Source: Halomonas cupida (GTDB lineage: Bacteria > Pseudomonadota > Gammaproteobacteria > Pseudomonadales > Halomonadaceae). Taken from it: a DNA stretch of 48,455 nucleotides. A program made the position numbers and the translations under genes. The stretch is from positions 8,616 to 57,070 of the forward strand of contig NZ_FRCA01000019.1 in NCBI RefSeq assembly GCF_900142755.1, written 5' to 3'. The notes below the pieces were generated by a model, which was not told where the DNA came from, ran no database searches, and worked only from the letters and a program-made list of their open reading frames with translations. The stretch's first letter is position 1. Each line of letters begins with the position of its first letter. Positions 15,775 to 23,346 of the stretch are shown in pieces.

Positions 15775-16647
15775 TCAACTTGAGCGATAACGAAACACCC
15801 TGATGCTGGGCAGGAAGGCTTCGTCTTCCAGGCGCTCATCACTGCGGCGAGCGCGCTGGCGTTCTCCGGGAGGCTGAGGAGACGGCATGTTGTGGTCGGG
15901 TAAGCACTGATCCGGGCAGGGCACGAACAACGGCATGGATACGTTCATGGCGCGTCGATTGCGGCCGTCTGCCAGAGGCTCTCGATAGAACAGATTGGCA
16001 CGCATCAGCGGCGCCTGGCGCTGTACCTGAGCCAGTGGCTCCGATGAAGGGATGCCTGCCAGTCGCTGTAACTGGATGCGTATATGTGGCGCTTCATTAT
16101 CCAGTGCGAGCAGGCGCTTCTCTGCATCGGCCACTGTCAGACGCGTGATCGATCTGCCGCTGCTGTACCAGGCCAGACGTACCCGTGATAGCGGGGCTTC
16201 GGCCAGTGGAACACTTCGCCAGCACTGCTTGAGGTGCAGTCGTGCCAGTCCAGTGCCCATGAGGTGGGTATGTAACTGAGGGTGGCGAAAGGGCAACACC
16301 GCCTTGATCTCGGGAATCAAGCCAGGAGCCTGTTGACGTATCTGTGCGGCTGTACGCGCAAAGCGTGCCTTGGCATTATTGAGCTCATTGACGGCTTTGA
16401 GCGTGCTCTCATCCGCGGCGACGATACCTACATGGCTGCTGGTGGCACGGCCATCCTGACCGTCCTGATACCAGACATCCAGAAGTGCCTGCCTGAGCCA
16501 GTCCACATCTGCACATTGTGCTGCGAAGGCCCAGGCCGGCAAGCGTGCCGCAGACCATGCTTCCACCAGACGTTCCACATCTTCGATGATATGGTCGAAG
16601 GCGTGTTCCAGTTCAGCCAGTAGCTGATATGACGCCGATTCAGCCAT
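15775..16647 (-). CDS. Tus-like replication-terminus-binding protein (divergent)
   Basis: The 290-residue protein shows, in order, several blocks reminiscent of E. coli Tus, which binds Ter sites and blocks the replicative helicase from one side. These are YQLLAELEHAFDHIIEDVE near the N-terminus; LHTHLMG (125-131), comparable to VHRHLPG of the Tus locking region that holds cytosine-binding His144; VRLAWYSSGRSITRLTVADA (156-175); and the C-terminal LPSIRVFRYRSS, comparable to the terminal beta strand of Tus. Overall similarity is low, and residues ~245-275 form an insertion rich in Pro and Arg. Start overlaps the yacG stop by eight bases. Family assignment is from memory and needs a profile search. 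Confidence 0.6.
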   Translation of the reverse strand: MAESASYQLLAELEHAFDHIIEDVERLVEAWSAARLPAWAFAAQCADVDWLRQALLDVWYQDGQDGRATSSHVGIVAADESTLKAVNELNNAKARFARTAAQIRQQAPGLIPEIKAVLPFRHPQLHTHLMGTGLARLHLKQCWRSVPLAEAPLSRVRLAWYSSGRSITRLTVADAEKRLLALDNEAPHIRIQLQRLAGIPSSEPLAQVQRQAPLMRANLFYREPLADGRNRRAMNVSMPLFVPCPDQCLPDHNMPSPQPPGERQRARRSDERLEDEAFLPSIRVFRYRSS

Positions 16648-16876
16648 CGCGGTTCATGTCGCGTTCGGCACGGGCTACCCACTCATCGATACTGGTCTCG
16701 TCCATGGCGGGTTCGCCGGCGATACGATGAGACTCGTCAGCCCAGGCGCCCAGATCGATCAGTCGGCAGCGCTCACTGCAGAAGGGGCGGAAGGGATTCC
16801 TGTCGCTCCACTGGACCTTCTTCCGGCATTGTGGACAGGCCACTTCCAGTGGACGCTTGTGGTCAGTCTGGCTCAT
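16640..16876 (-). CDS. yacG: DNA gyrase inhibitor / zinc protein YacG
   Basis: YacG is a small zinc protein that binds GyrB and inhibits gyrase. The 78-residue product has the zinc ligands in CPQCRKKVQW (Cys14/Cys17) and FCSERCRLIDLGAW, and an acidic helical tail. Length fits the family (65-80). The start MSQTDHKR at 16876 is chosen over an in-frame upstream ATG because the latter reads through tandem repeats. It lies after coaE, the usual partner, and overlaps the tus-like gene by eight bases. Confidence 0.93.
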   Translation of the reverse strand: MSQTDHKRPLEVACPQCRKKVQWSDRNPFRPFCSERCRLIDLGAWADESHRIAGEPAMDETSIDEWVARAERDMNRDG

Positions 16877-16909
16877 GAGATTTCTCGATGGTTTCCAGTG
16901 AAGGGTTTC

Positions 16910-16952
16910 CAATGCATGGTTATCAATACATGGTGTACCAATAGATGGCTAT
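16910..16952. repeat. Three 14-15-bp tandem units between coaE and yacG
   Basis: CAATGCATGGTTAT, CAATACATGGTGTAC and CAATAGATGGCTAT follow one another at 16910, 16924 and 16939 in the 102-base gap upstream of yacG. Confidence 0.8.
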
Positions 16953-16978
16953 CGATAACCAGCCGCCAGGATGCCAGA

Positions 16979-17602
16979 TTACCGCTCAGGGGGCAAAGTT
17001 GAGTGGGCAATGATGTCGCGGTATCGACGGTCGAGGTTGGCGACCTGATCGGTCAATGAGGTGAGGTCGCCGTCATTGACAATCACATCATCGGCTCGAG
17101 AGAGACGCTCGGCACGGGGCATCTGGGCGGCGATGATGGCCCTTGCCTGGTTTTCGTCGACATCATCGCGCTGGCAGGTTCGGGCTATCTGTATGTTCTC
17201 CGGTACATCGATCACCAGGCAACGATCGACCATGCTGACCTGCCCGGATTCAAACAGTAACGGTGACACCAGCAATACATAGGGTGACCGGGAGGCCAGC
17301 AATCCATCGAGCCTCTGATACAGGCGATCGCGAATGCGCGGATGGGTGACACTCTCCAGCCAGCGCCGTTCCTCCTCATCGGCGAAGACAATCGCGCGCA
17401 GTGCACTGCGTTTCAACTGGCCGGACGCATCGATGATCGATGGGCCATGGCGGGCCAGGATCTCCGCCAGCGCTGGTTCGCCAGGCTCGACCACTTCACG
17501 AGCGATGTGATCGGCGTCGACCCAGCCGATACCGAGTTCAGCAAAGGCGTTTGCCACCGTGGATTTACCTGAGGCAATTCCACCCGTCAGTCCGATGATC
17601 AT
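16979..17602 (-). CDS. coaE: Dephospho-CoA kinase
   Basis: CoaE performs the last step of coenzyme A synthesis, phosphorylating dephospho-CoA with ATP. The 207-residue product starts MIIGLTGGIASGKSTV with the P-loop in the first 16 residues, followed by VDADHIAREVVEPG and the THPRIRDRL and SPLLFESG blocks. The open frame extends 46 codons further upstream, but that part reads out of the dispersed repeat and has no homology, so ATG 17602 is used. pilD-coaE-yacG is a conserved neighbourhood in pseudomonads and relatives. Confidence 0.96.
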   Translation of the reverse strand: MIIGLTGGIASGKSTVANAFAELGIGWVDADHIAREVVEPGEPALAEILARHGPSIIDASGQLKRSALRAIVFADEEERRWLESVTHPRIRDRLYQRLDGLLASRSPYVLLVSPLLFESGQVSMVDRCLVIDVPENIQIARTCQRDDVDENQARAIIAAQMPRAERLSRADDVIVNDGDLTSLTDQVANLDRRYRDIIAHSTLPPER

Positions 17603-17702
17603 GATTGTGCGTTTCCGTTCTTCGGTGTCCGGGCCATTGTGGTGTCCCCTGGGTTTCCCTGCTTCATCAATTTTCCAGGTCCATAAACTTTTATAGCCAT
17701 TC

Positions 17703-17752
17703 GGCGTCCCTGTGCCGCCATTAACCCAACATGAAAGCATGCCGGGTTAATA
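17703..17752 (+). repeat. Dispersed structured repeat, copy 2, containing the pilD stop codon
   Basis: Bases 17706-17752 are nearly identical to copy 1. The hairpin 17721-17750 (loop AAAG) contains the complement of the pilD TAA at 17747-17749, so the element fuses directly to the end of the reading frame. The upstream hairpin is shortened (GGCGTCCCTGTGCCGCC). Confidence 0.9.
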
Positions 17753-18601
17753 GAACAGCGAAAGGTAGCTGGCCATCAGTGTGTCACCTGCCACGAGGCC
17801 ACACCAGCCCGCCACGGCCAGCCAGGGGCCAAAGGGTAGGGGCTGGCCCCTCAGCCGAGGTATCAGCGCCTGACTCAGGATACCGACAAGCGCTCCGCTA
17901 CCGGCGGCCAGCACCAGGGTCATCGGCAACATTTCCCACCCCAGCCAGGCTCCCAGCGCTGCCAATAGCTTGAAATCACCATGCCCCATTCCTTCGCGAC
18001 CGGTGATCAAACGGAACAGACCGGCAAAGGTCCACAGCACCCCATAGCCGACCATGGCACCGATGACTGCGGAGTCGAGCATCTCCGGGGCACAGAGCAG
18101 CTTGTGTGCGAGTCCGGCCCACAACAGTGGTAGGGTGAGGGCATCGGGCAGCAACTGGGTCCTCAGATCAATCGCGGCCAGTGCCAGCAGCGTGAGTGCG
18201 GCGCCGGTCAGCATGAGGCTCGACAGTGTCATGCCATGAACATGAATAAGGGTAACCGCCAGGGCGGCTGCGGTAAGCTCGATGGCGGGATAGAGCAGGC
18301 CGATCGATGCATGACAGTGCGCACATCGGCCGCGGCGCTTGAGCCAGCCGATGAGCGGAATGTTGTCATGCCAGGCGATGGCGTGATGGCATTGTGGGCA
18401 ATGAGAGCCGGGAAGTGCCAGTGACAGACTGGGCTCATGGTTTGGTTCCGGCTCGAGTATCGCTCGGGCCTCACTGCGCCACTGTCGAGCCATCATTTTC
18501 GGCAGTCGCTCGATGACAACGGTGAGAAAACTGCCCAGGCACAGGCCTGCCAGAGCGGTCACGAACATCAATACAGTAACGGCATGTGGGTCGCTGGACA
18601 C
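17747..18601 (-). CDS. pilD: Type IV prepilin peptidase / N-methyltransferase
   Basis: PilD cleaves the leader of type IV prepilins and pseudopilins and methylates the new N-terminus, in the inner membrane. The 284 residues include about seven membrane segments, a cytoplasmic zinc loop with CPQCHHAI and CAHCHASIG (two CxxC pairs), and the catalytic aspartates in AAIDLRTQLLPD and GMGHGDFKLLAALGAWLGW. The usual pilB and pilC are not upstream; nagZ diverges instead, so this peptidase gene stands without its pilus genes here. Its stop codon lies inside dispersed repeat copy 2. Confidence 0.95.
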   Translation of the reverse strand: MSSDPHAVTVLMFVTALAGLCLGSFLTVVIERLPKMMARQWRSEARAILEPEPNHEPSLSLALPGSHCPQCHHAIAWHDNIPLIGWLKRRGRCAHCHASIGLLYPAIELTAAALAVTLIHVHGMTLSSLMLTGAALTLLALAAIDLRTQLLPDALTLPLLWAGLAHKLLCAPEMLDSAVIGAMVGYGVLWTFAGLFRLITGREGMGHGDFKLLAALGAWLGWEMLPMTLVLAAGSGALVGILSQALIPRLRGQPLPFGPWLAVAGWCGLVAGDTLMASYLSLFY

Positions 18602-18800
18602 GAAACGGCTCCTGCCTGAAGAGTATGGCCCGGCGCTTCCCTGCGGGCGCCTCTGGAATACGGCATGGGTGCCGCAGTACGGATTTCGTGGCCTATTCTA
18701 GCCATGTCATACGACGCTGTCCGGTGCGGATGGCTAGACACTGTTGCCGCGAGCGACTTTGGTCTAGAATCTCCCTCTTTTTTCGCGATCAGGTAGGCAC

Positions 18801-19814
18801 ATGACTCAGACGCTTGGACCGGTGATGATCGATCTCGCAGGCCCCGAACTGGCAGCCGACGAGCGAACCCTGCTCCAGCATCCAGCGGTCGGCGGCGTAA
18901 TTCTGTTTGCGCGTAACACCGAGAATGCGGTGCAGGTACGAGAGCTCTGTCAGGCCATCCGCGAGGTCCGTCCCGACCTGCTGTTGGCCATTGACCAGGA
19001 AGGTGGTCGGGTACAGCGCCTGAAGGAGGGCGTCACTCGTATTCCGCCGATGGCACGCATCGGTCAGCAGTTCGAGCAGACCCCTGAGGTCACGATGCGT
19101 CTCTGTCAGGATACTGGCTGGCTGCTGGGCATGGAGATGGCGGCCTGTGGTCTGGACTTGAGTTTTGCGCCGGTGCTGGATATCGACCGCGGGCTCTGTT
19201 CTGTCGTAGGCAATCGCAGCTTCTCCAGCGACCCCCTGGCCGTGGCTGCCATGGCGGGGGCTTTTATCGAAGGCCTGCACGAAGCCGGGATGGTGGCGGT
19301 TGGCAAGCACTTCCCGGGTCATGGTGGCGTTAATGTCGATACCCATCATGGCGTCGCGGTGGACGAAAGGGATCTGGATACGCTACGTCAGCAGGATCTG
19401 GTGCCGTTCACGCAGCTGGCTGGGCGCCTTGATGGCGTGATGCCGGCTCATGTGGTGTTCCCTGCCTTCGATGCTCGCCCGGCCGGTTTCTCTCCGTCCT
19501 GGCTCGGGATGCTGCGTGAGAGCCTTGGTTTCAAGGGCGTAATCTTCTCGGATGACCTGAGCATGGCAGGAGCTCATGTGGCGGGAGGGCCGGCTGAGCG
19601 TGCACTGGCCGCACTGGAGGCCGGCTGCGATATGGCGTTGATCTGCAATGACCGTGCCGCGGCAGTGCAGGTGCTGGACGCCTGTGAAGGTATGACCAGC
19701 CGGCGCGCAGCACGCCTCCGTTATGCACGGGCCAGGCCTGACCTTGATGCCTTGACTGCGCTGTCACGCTGGCGTCGGGTGCATGCGCACCTGGAAGCAA
19801 TGAATTCCGATTGA
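18801..19814 (+). CDS. nagZ: Beta-N-acetylhexosaminidase NagZ
   Basis: NagZ is a cytoplasmic GH3 enzyme that removes N-acetylglucosamine from anhydro-muropeptides during peptidoglycan recycling. The 337-residue protein has AIDQEGGRVQRLK, the GH3 NagZ signature KHFPGHGGVNVDTHHG with the catalytic His of the His/Asp dyad, and the nucleophile Asp in IFSDDLSMAGAHV. There is no signal peptide, as expected. hpt follows 21 bases later, the usual arrangement in pseudomonads. Confidence 0.96.
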   Translation: MTQTLGPVMIDLAGPELAADERTLLQHPAVGGVILFARNTENAVQVRELCQAIREVRPDLLLAIDQEGGRVQRLKEGVTRIPPMARIGQQFEQTPEVTMRLCQDTGWLLGMEMAACGLDLSFAPVLDIDRGLCSVVGNRSFSSDPLAVAAMAGAFIEGLHEAGMVAVGKHFPGHGGVNVDTHHGVAVDERDLDTLRQQDLVPFTQLAGRLDGVMPAHVVFPAFDARPAGFSPSWLGMLRESLGFKGVIFSDDLSMAGAHVAGGPAERALAALEAGCDMALICNDRAAAVQVLDACEGMTSRRAARLRYARARPDLDALTALSRWRRVHAHLEAMNSD

Positions 19815-19835
19815 ATCTGTTACGAGTGATTTCAC

Positions 19836-20414
19836 ATGCCTAAACTGGACCCCGTTCATAGTGCTTCGCTGGATGATATGCGTGAAGTCATGGACAACGC
19901 CGACTGTCTGATCAACCACGATGAGGTTGAGCTGGCGCTGGATCGCATGGCCGACGAGATCACTCGCGACCTGGGCGACAAGCTACCGGTCTTCTACTGT
20001 GTGATGAATGGTGGCTTGATTACCACGGGACACCTATTGCCGCGTCTGGGCTTTCCGCTGGAAGTCGACTATCTGCATGCCACTCGTTATCGCGGCAAGA
20101 CTCGTGGCGGTGAGTTGTTCTGGCGGGTATCGCCGGAGATCCCCATGGCCGACCGCCATGTAGTGATCGTCGATGACATTCTCGATGAAGGTGCTACCCT
20201 GGCCGCAATCCTCGCGTACTGCCGCGAAGCGGGCGCGCGCAGCGTCTCTACGGCTGTGCTGGTGGACAAGACCCACGACCGCAAGGCCGTTCCGGACCTC
20301 AAAGCGGACTACTGCAGCCTCGAGGTCGAGGACCGCTATGTCTTCGGCTTCGGCATGGACTACAAGGGATACTGGCGCAACGCACCGGGTATCTTCGCCC
20401 CGAAGGGGATGTAG
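19836..20414 (+). CDS. hpt: Hypoxanthine-guanine phosphoribosyltransferase
   Basis: The 192-residue enzyme salvages hypoxanthine or guanine with PRPP. The PRPP-binding loop is HVVIVDDILDEGATL near residues 107-121, and the purine-contact region is FGFGMDYKGYWRN near the C-terminus. Sequence type follows the Pseudomonas-like HPRT group rather than E. coli Hpt or Gpt. It forms a likely operon with nagZ. The gene end is followed after 8 bases by the GAGCTAC array. Confidence 0.9.
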   Translation: MPKLDPVHSASLDDMREVMDNADCLINHDEVELALDRMADEITRDLGDKLPVFYCVMNGGLITTGHLLPRLGFPLEVDYLHATRYRGKTRGGELFWRVSPEIPMADRHVVIVDDILDEGATLAAILAYCREAGARSVSTAVLVDKTHDRKAVPDLKADYCSLEVEDRYVFGFGMDYKGYWRNAPGIFAPKGM

Positions 20415-20422
20415 GAGATACT

Positions 20423-20489
20423 GAGCTACGAGCTACGAGCTACGAGCTACGAGCTACGAGCTACGAGCTACGAGCTACGAGCTACGAGC
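20423..20489 (+). repeat. GAGCTAC heptamer array 1 (nine perfect copies)
   Basis: Nine uninterrupted GAGCTAC units run from 20423 to 20485, followed by a partial GAGC. The array sits between the convergent ends of hpt and the acyl-CoA ligase gene. The same heptamer is arrayed again at 29469-29526, also between convergent gene ends. Confidence 0.97.
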
Positions 20490-20537
20490 GGTCAGTCCGG
20501 TAGGAAACTGCTCGCTGCTCGTGACTCGCAGCTCAAT

Positions 20538-20557
20538 GCTGGGGCTATAGCCCCAGC
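20538..20557. terminator. Perfect 20-bp palindrome over the acyl-CoA ligase stop codon
   Basis: GCTGGGGCTATAGCCCCAGC contains the TAG stop of the minus-strand ligase gene (20545-20547). It would form a perfect stem in RNA from either strand, between convergent genes. Confidence 0.6.
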
Positions 20558-22236
20558 TCCTCGCTGGCCTGCTGGCGCATCTTGAATTTCTGGATCTTGC
20601 CGGTGACGGTCATCGGGAATTCGTCGACGAATTTCACGTAGCGCGGAATCTTGTAGTGGGCGATGCGGCCCTTGCAGAATGCCTTCAATCCTTCCTCATC
20701 CAGCTGTTCACCTTCCGACAGCTTCACCCAGGCCATGATTTCCTCGCCGTATCTGTCACAGGGTACACCGATGATCTGCACATCGGAGATGGCCGGATGG
20801 GTGTAGAGGAAGTCCTCGATCTCGCGGGGATAGACGTTCTCGCCGCCGCGAATGATCATGTCCTTGATGCGCCCGACGATGGTGACATAGCCTTCGTCAT
20901 CCATGGTTGCCAGATCGCCGGTGTGCATCCACCCGGCCGTGTCGATCGCCTGCGCCGTCGCGGCCTCGTTGTTCCAGTAGCCGAGCATCACGCTGTAGCC
21001 TCGGGTGCACAGCTCGCCGGTTTCGCCGCGTGGCACCAGTGCCCCGGTGTCCGGGCTGACCAGCTTGACCTCGAGGTGTGGATGAATGGTGCCGACGGTG
21101 GTGACGCGCTTTTCGAGCGGTGCATCGGTGGTGGTCTGGAAGCTGACCGGACTGGTTTCGGTCATGCCGTAGCAGATGGTCACGTCCTGCATGTGCATGC
21201 GTTCGATGACCTTGCGCATGACCTCAATGGGGCAGATCGAGCCCGCCATGATGCCGGTGCGCAGCGTCGATAGGTCGTAGTCGGCGAAGTCGGGATGTTC
21301 GAGTTCGGCGATGAACATCGTGGGCACGCCGTAGAGCGCGGTAGCCTTTTCTTCGGCGACTGCCTGTAGTGTCGACTCCGGAGTAAACCCAGCCTCGGGG
21401 TAGATCATGGTGGCGCCGTGAGTGATGCAGCCCAGGTTGCCCATTACCATGCCGAAGCAATGGTAGAGCGGCACTGGAATGACCATACGGTCCTGTTCGC
21501 TGAGCTTCATGGCGCGGGCGACGAACAGACCATTGTTGAGAATATTGTGGTGAGAGAGTGTGGCGCCCTTGGGTGCGCCCGTGGTGCCGGAGGTGTACTG
21601 GATATTGATGGGGTCGTCGAACTGCAGGCTGGCCTGCACATCGGCCAGTTCTTCGGCACCTACTTCGTCGGCGCGCTCAAGCATGCGCTGCCAGGTCAGC
21701 ATGCCGGGGAGGGCGCGTTGGGCATCGAGACAGATGACACGCTTGAGATCCGGAAGACCCGCCAGTCGCAGAGGTGCTGCCGTGCGTGACCGCTTCAGTT
21801 CCGGAGCGAGCTCGGCGAGAGTGCCGACATAGTCCGATGTCTTGAACTCACCCTGCAGGATCAGTGTCGAGGTGCCTGACTGTTTCAGTGCATAGTCCAG
21901 CTCATGGGTACGGTAGCTGGGGTTGATGTTGACCAGTACGGCGCCAATCTTGGCGGTGGCAAACTGGGTCAGTGCCCACTCGGCGCAGTTGGGAGACCAG
22001 ATGCCGACACGGTCACCCTTGAGAACGCCCATCGCCAACAGGGCACGGGCAACACGGTCGACCTCGGCCCGCAGCTCCCGCCAGCGGTAGCGTAGTCCCT
22101 GGTGGCGGCTGATCAGGGCCTCGCGTTCGGCAAAGCGAGCGGCGGTATCATCGAAACAGTCACCAATGGTCTGGCCCTTGAGTGGCAGGTCACTGGTACC
22201 ACTGACATAGCTGAGAGGAGTCGTCTGGCGTGTCAT
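20545..22236 (-). CDS. AMP-dependent acyl-CoA ligase
   Basis: The 563-residue enzyme activates a carboxylic acid to its CoA thioester through an acyl-adenylate. It shows the AMP-binding P-loop-like IQYTSGTTGAPKGATLSH, the YGMTETSP motif, the GWMHTGDLATMDDEGYV hinge region and the C-terminal catalytic lysine in TGKIQKFKMR. It resembles the medium/short-chain ligases that pseudomonads place beside leucine and valine catabolism. The frame continues 53 codons upstream, but MTRQTTPLSYVSG at 22236 is where homology starts; ribosome-site evidence is weak. It lies 103 bases after the MerR-type gene and is probably co-transcribed. Confidence 0.88.
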   Translation of the reverse strand: MTRQTTPLSYVSGTSDLPLKGQTIGDCFDDTAARFAEREALISRHQGLRYRWRELRAEVDRVARALLAMGVLKGDRVGIWSPNCAEWALTQFATAKIGAVLVNINPSYRTHELDYALKQSGTSTLILQGEFKTSDYVGTLAELAPELKRSRTAAPLRLAGLPDLKRVICLDAQRALPGMLTWQRMLERADEVGAEELADVQASLQFDDPINIQYTSGTTGAPKGATLSHHNILNNGLFVARAMKLSEQDRMVIPVPLYHCFGMVMGNLGCITHGATMIYPEAGFTPESTLQAVAEEKATALYGVPTMFIAELEHPDFADYDLSTLRTGIMAGSICPIEVMRKVIERMHMQDVTICYGMTETSPVSFQTTTDAPLEKRVTTVGTIHPHLEVKLVSPDTGALVPRGETGELCTRGYSVMLGYWNNEAATAQAIDTAGWMHTGDLATMDDEGYVTIVGRIKDMIIRGGENVYPREIEDFLYTHPAISDVQIIGVPCDRYGEEIMAWVKLSEGEQLDEEGLKAFCKGRIAHYKIPRYVKFVDEFPMTVTGKIQKFKMRQQASEELGL

Positions 22237-22339
22237 GCGGGTTCTCGATTGTTGTTGATGGTCGATTTCGTATTGGCGGAGCAGCCTGTTTATTGTGGCT
22301 TCCATGGTTGGCGCTTCGGCCCGGCTTGTAGTGGTTTGG

Positions 22340-22771
22340 TCAGGCTTGTTGATGCAGTTGATCCAGCGCTTCTCTGGCGCGACGCTCGACATCATCCATT
22401 TCCAGGCGCATCAGACGAATGTCCTCGACCTGGCGTTCCAGCTCTGCCCGTTTCTCGACGATGATCTCCAGCAGACGCTGAAGCTGGCGTGCGTTTCCAT
22501 CCGGCATGGCGTCATACATCATCACCACCTCGCGTATCTCGGCCAGCGAGAATCCCAGGCGCTTTCCACGCAGAGTGAGTTTCAGTCGTACACGGTCCTT
22601 CTCGCGATAGATGCGCTTCTGCCCCTGACGCAACGGCGACAGCAGGCCCTCCTGCTCGTAGAAACGGATGGTGCGTGGGGTAACCTCGAACATGCGCGCC
22701 AGCTCCCCGATTGACCAGCTACGCTGTGGTCGTTCACTGGAGGTGCTTTCGCCGTGTGGGGCGTCGGTCAT
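22340..22771 (-). CDS. MerR-family regulator, LiuR-like
   Basis: The 143-residue protein has the MerR winged helix at 19-88 (SIGELARMFEVTPRTIRFYEQEGLLSP, then RIYREKDRVRLKLTLRGKRLGFSLAEIREV) and a coiled coil (about 100-135) for dimerisation. It has no metal-binding Cys pair, as in LiuR, the known regulator of branched-chain amino acid breakdown. The start at 22771 is chosen because the longer frame, up to 23008, translates dispersed repeat copy 3. Context supports the role: an acyl-CoA ligase downstream, an acyl-CoA dehydrogenase divergent, and a palindrome of LiuR type between them. Confidence 0.85.
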   Translation of the reverse strand: MTDAPHGESTSSERPQRSWSIGELARMFEVTPRTIRFYEQEGLLSPLRQGQKRIYREKDRVRLKLTLRGKRLGFSLAEIREVVMMYDAMPDGNARQLQRLLEIIVEKRAELERQVEDIRLMRLEMDDVERRAREALDQLHQQA

Positions 22772-22860
22772 GATGGTGTCCTGTGGGCTCTGGTCATGTG
22801 CATGGTCACACTGGTTGTGAACGGGGCGGCCCATGTCACGTGGCACTACACTATTAACAT

Positions 22861-22998
22861 GGCAATCAAATAGCTCATCCTGATCGATGTGATTGTCGTC
22901 CGCACCACACTGGCGCGGTCTCGCGTCGGCCTGATGGCCGACGGCGGCACGTCCCTGTGCCGCCATTAACCCAGCATGAAAGCATGCCAGGTTAATAA
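22861..22998 (+). repeat. Dispersed structured repeat, copy 3 (full length)
   Basis: Four hairpins in series: CAATCA/TGATTG (22863-22895); CGTCGGCC-TGAT-GGCCGACG (22924-22943); GGCGGCAC-GTCCCT-GTGCCGCC (22943-22964); TTAACC..CATG-AAAG-CATG..GGTTAA (22966-22995). It lies between the merR start and its likely operator. Order and sequence correspond to copy 4. Confidence 0.9.
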
Positions 22999-23068
22999 AT
23001 GATGCCATGACTGTGTAGCGGAAAGTCCATGTTGGTGCGCTCGGGTCTTCTACAGATCCTGGATCAAG

Positions 23069-23084
23069 TTTACGTTAACGTAAA
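23069..23084. promoter_or_regulatory. LiuR-like operator
   Basis: TTTACGTTAACGTAAA is a perfect 16-bp palindrome, of the kind described for LiuR sites in proteobacteria. It lies between the divergent MerR-type and acyl-CoA dehydrogenase genes, about 260 bases before the latter. Confidence 0.7.
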
Positions 23085-23119
23085 GTGTGGCTCGTACGAC
23101 TATGGGTTGATATAGCATA

Positions 23120-23139
23120 AACCAAGCAAGTGCTAGGTT
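23120..23139. promoter_or_regulatory. Second palindrome in the same divergent region
   Basis: AACCAAGCA-AG-TGCTAGGTT matches in 8 of 9 pairs. The form is like a TetR-family operator and suggests a second regulator for the dehydrogenase operon. The remaining ~200 bases to the dehydrogenase start show nothing else supported. Confidence 0.4.
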
Positions 23140-23346
23140 GGGCGGCATTCGATGACTGCTGTAGCGTCGATAAGCCCGCTTTCCGCATCGCCTGCCAGGC
23201 AATCAATGATCTGCTAGCAATGATCTGCCAGGTGCTGAACGACAGGAGTTGGCTATCGGCCTTTCATGTTATCGACTCCGATGTATTTGACACCTTGGGT
23301 TTTCGATACCCGGTTTCGACATCCCCAGGCTTGAAGAGGATTATCC

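Noticed and set aside
22772..23008. Longer start for the MerR-type regulator
   Set aside because: The extra N-terminus is a translation of the dispersed repeat and lacks homology; the winged helix begins soon after the 22771 start.
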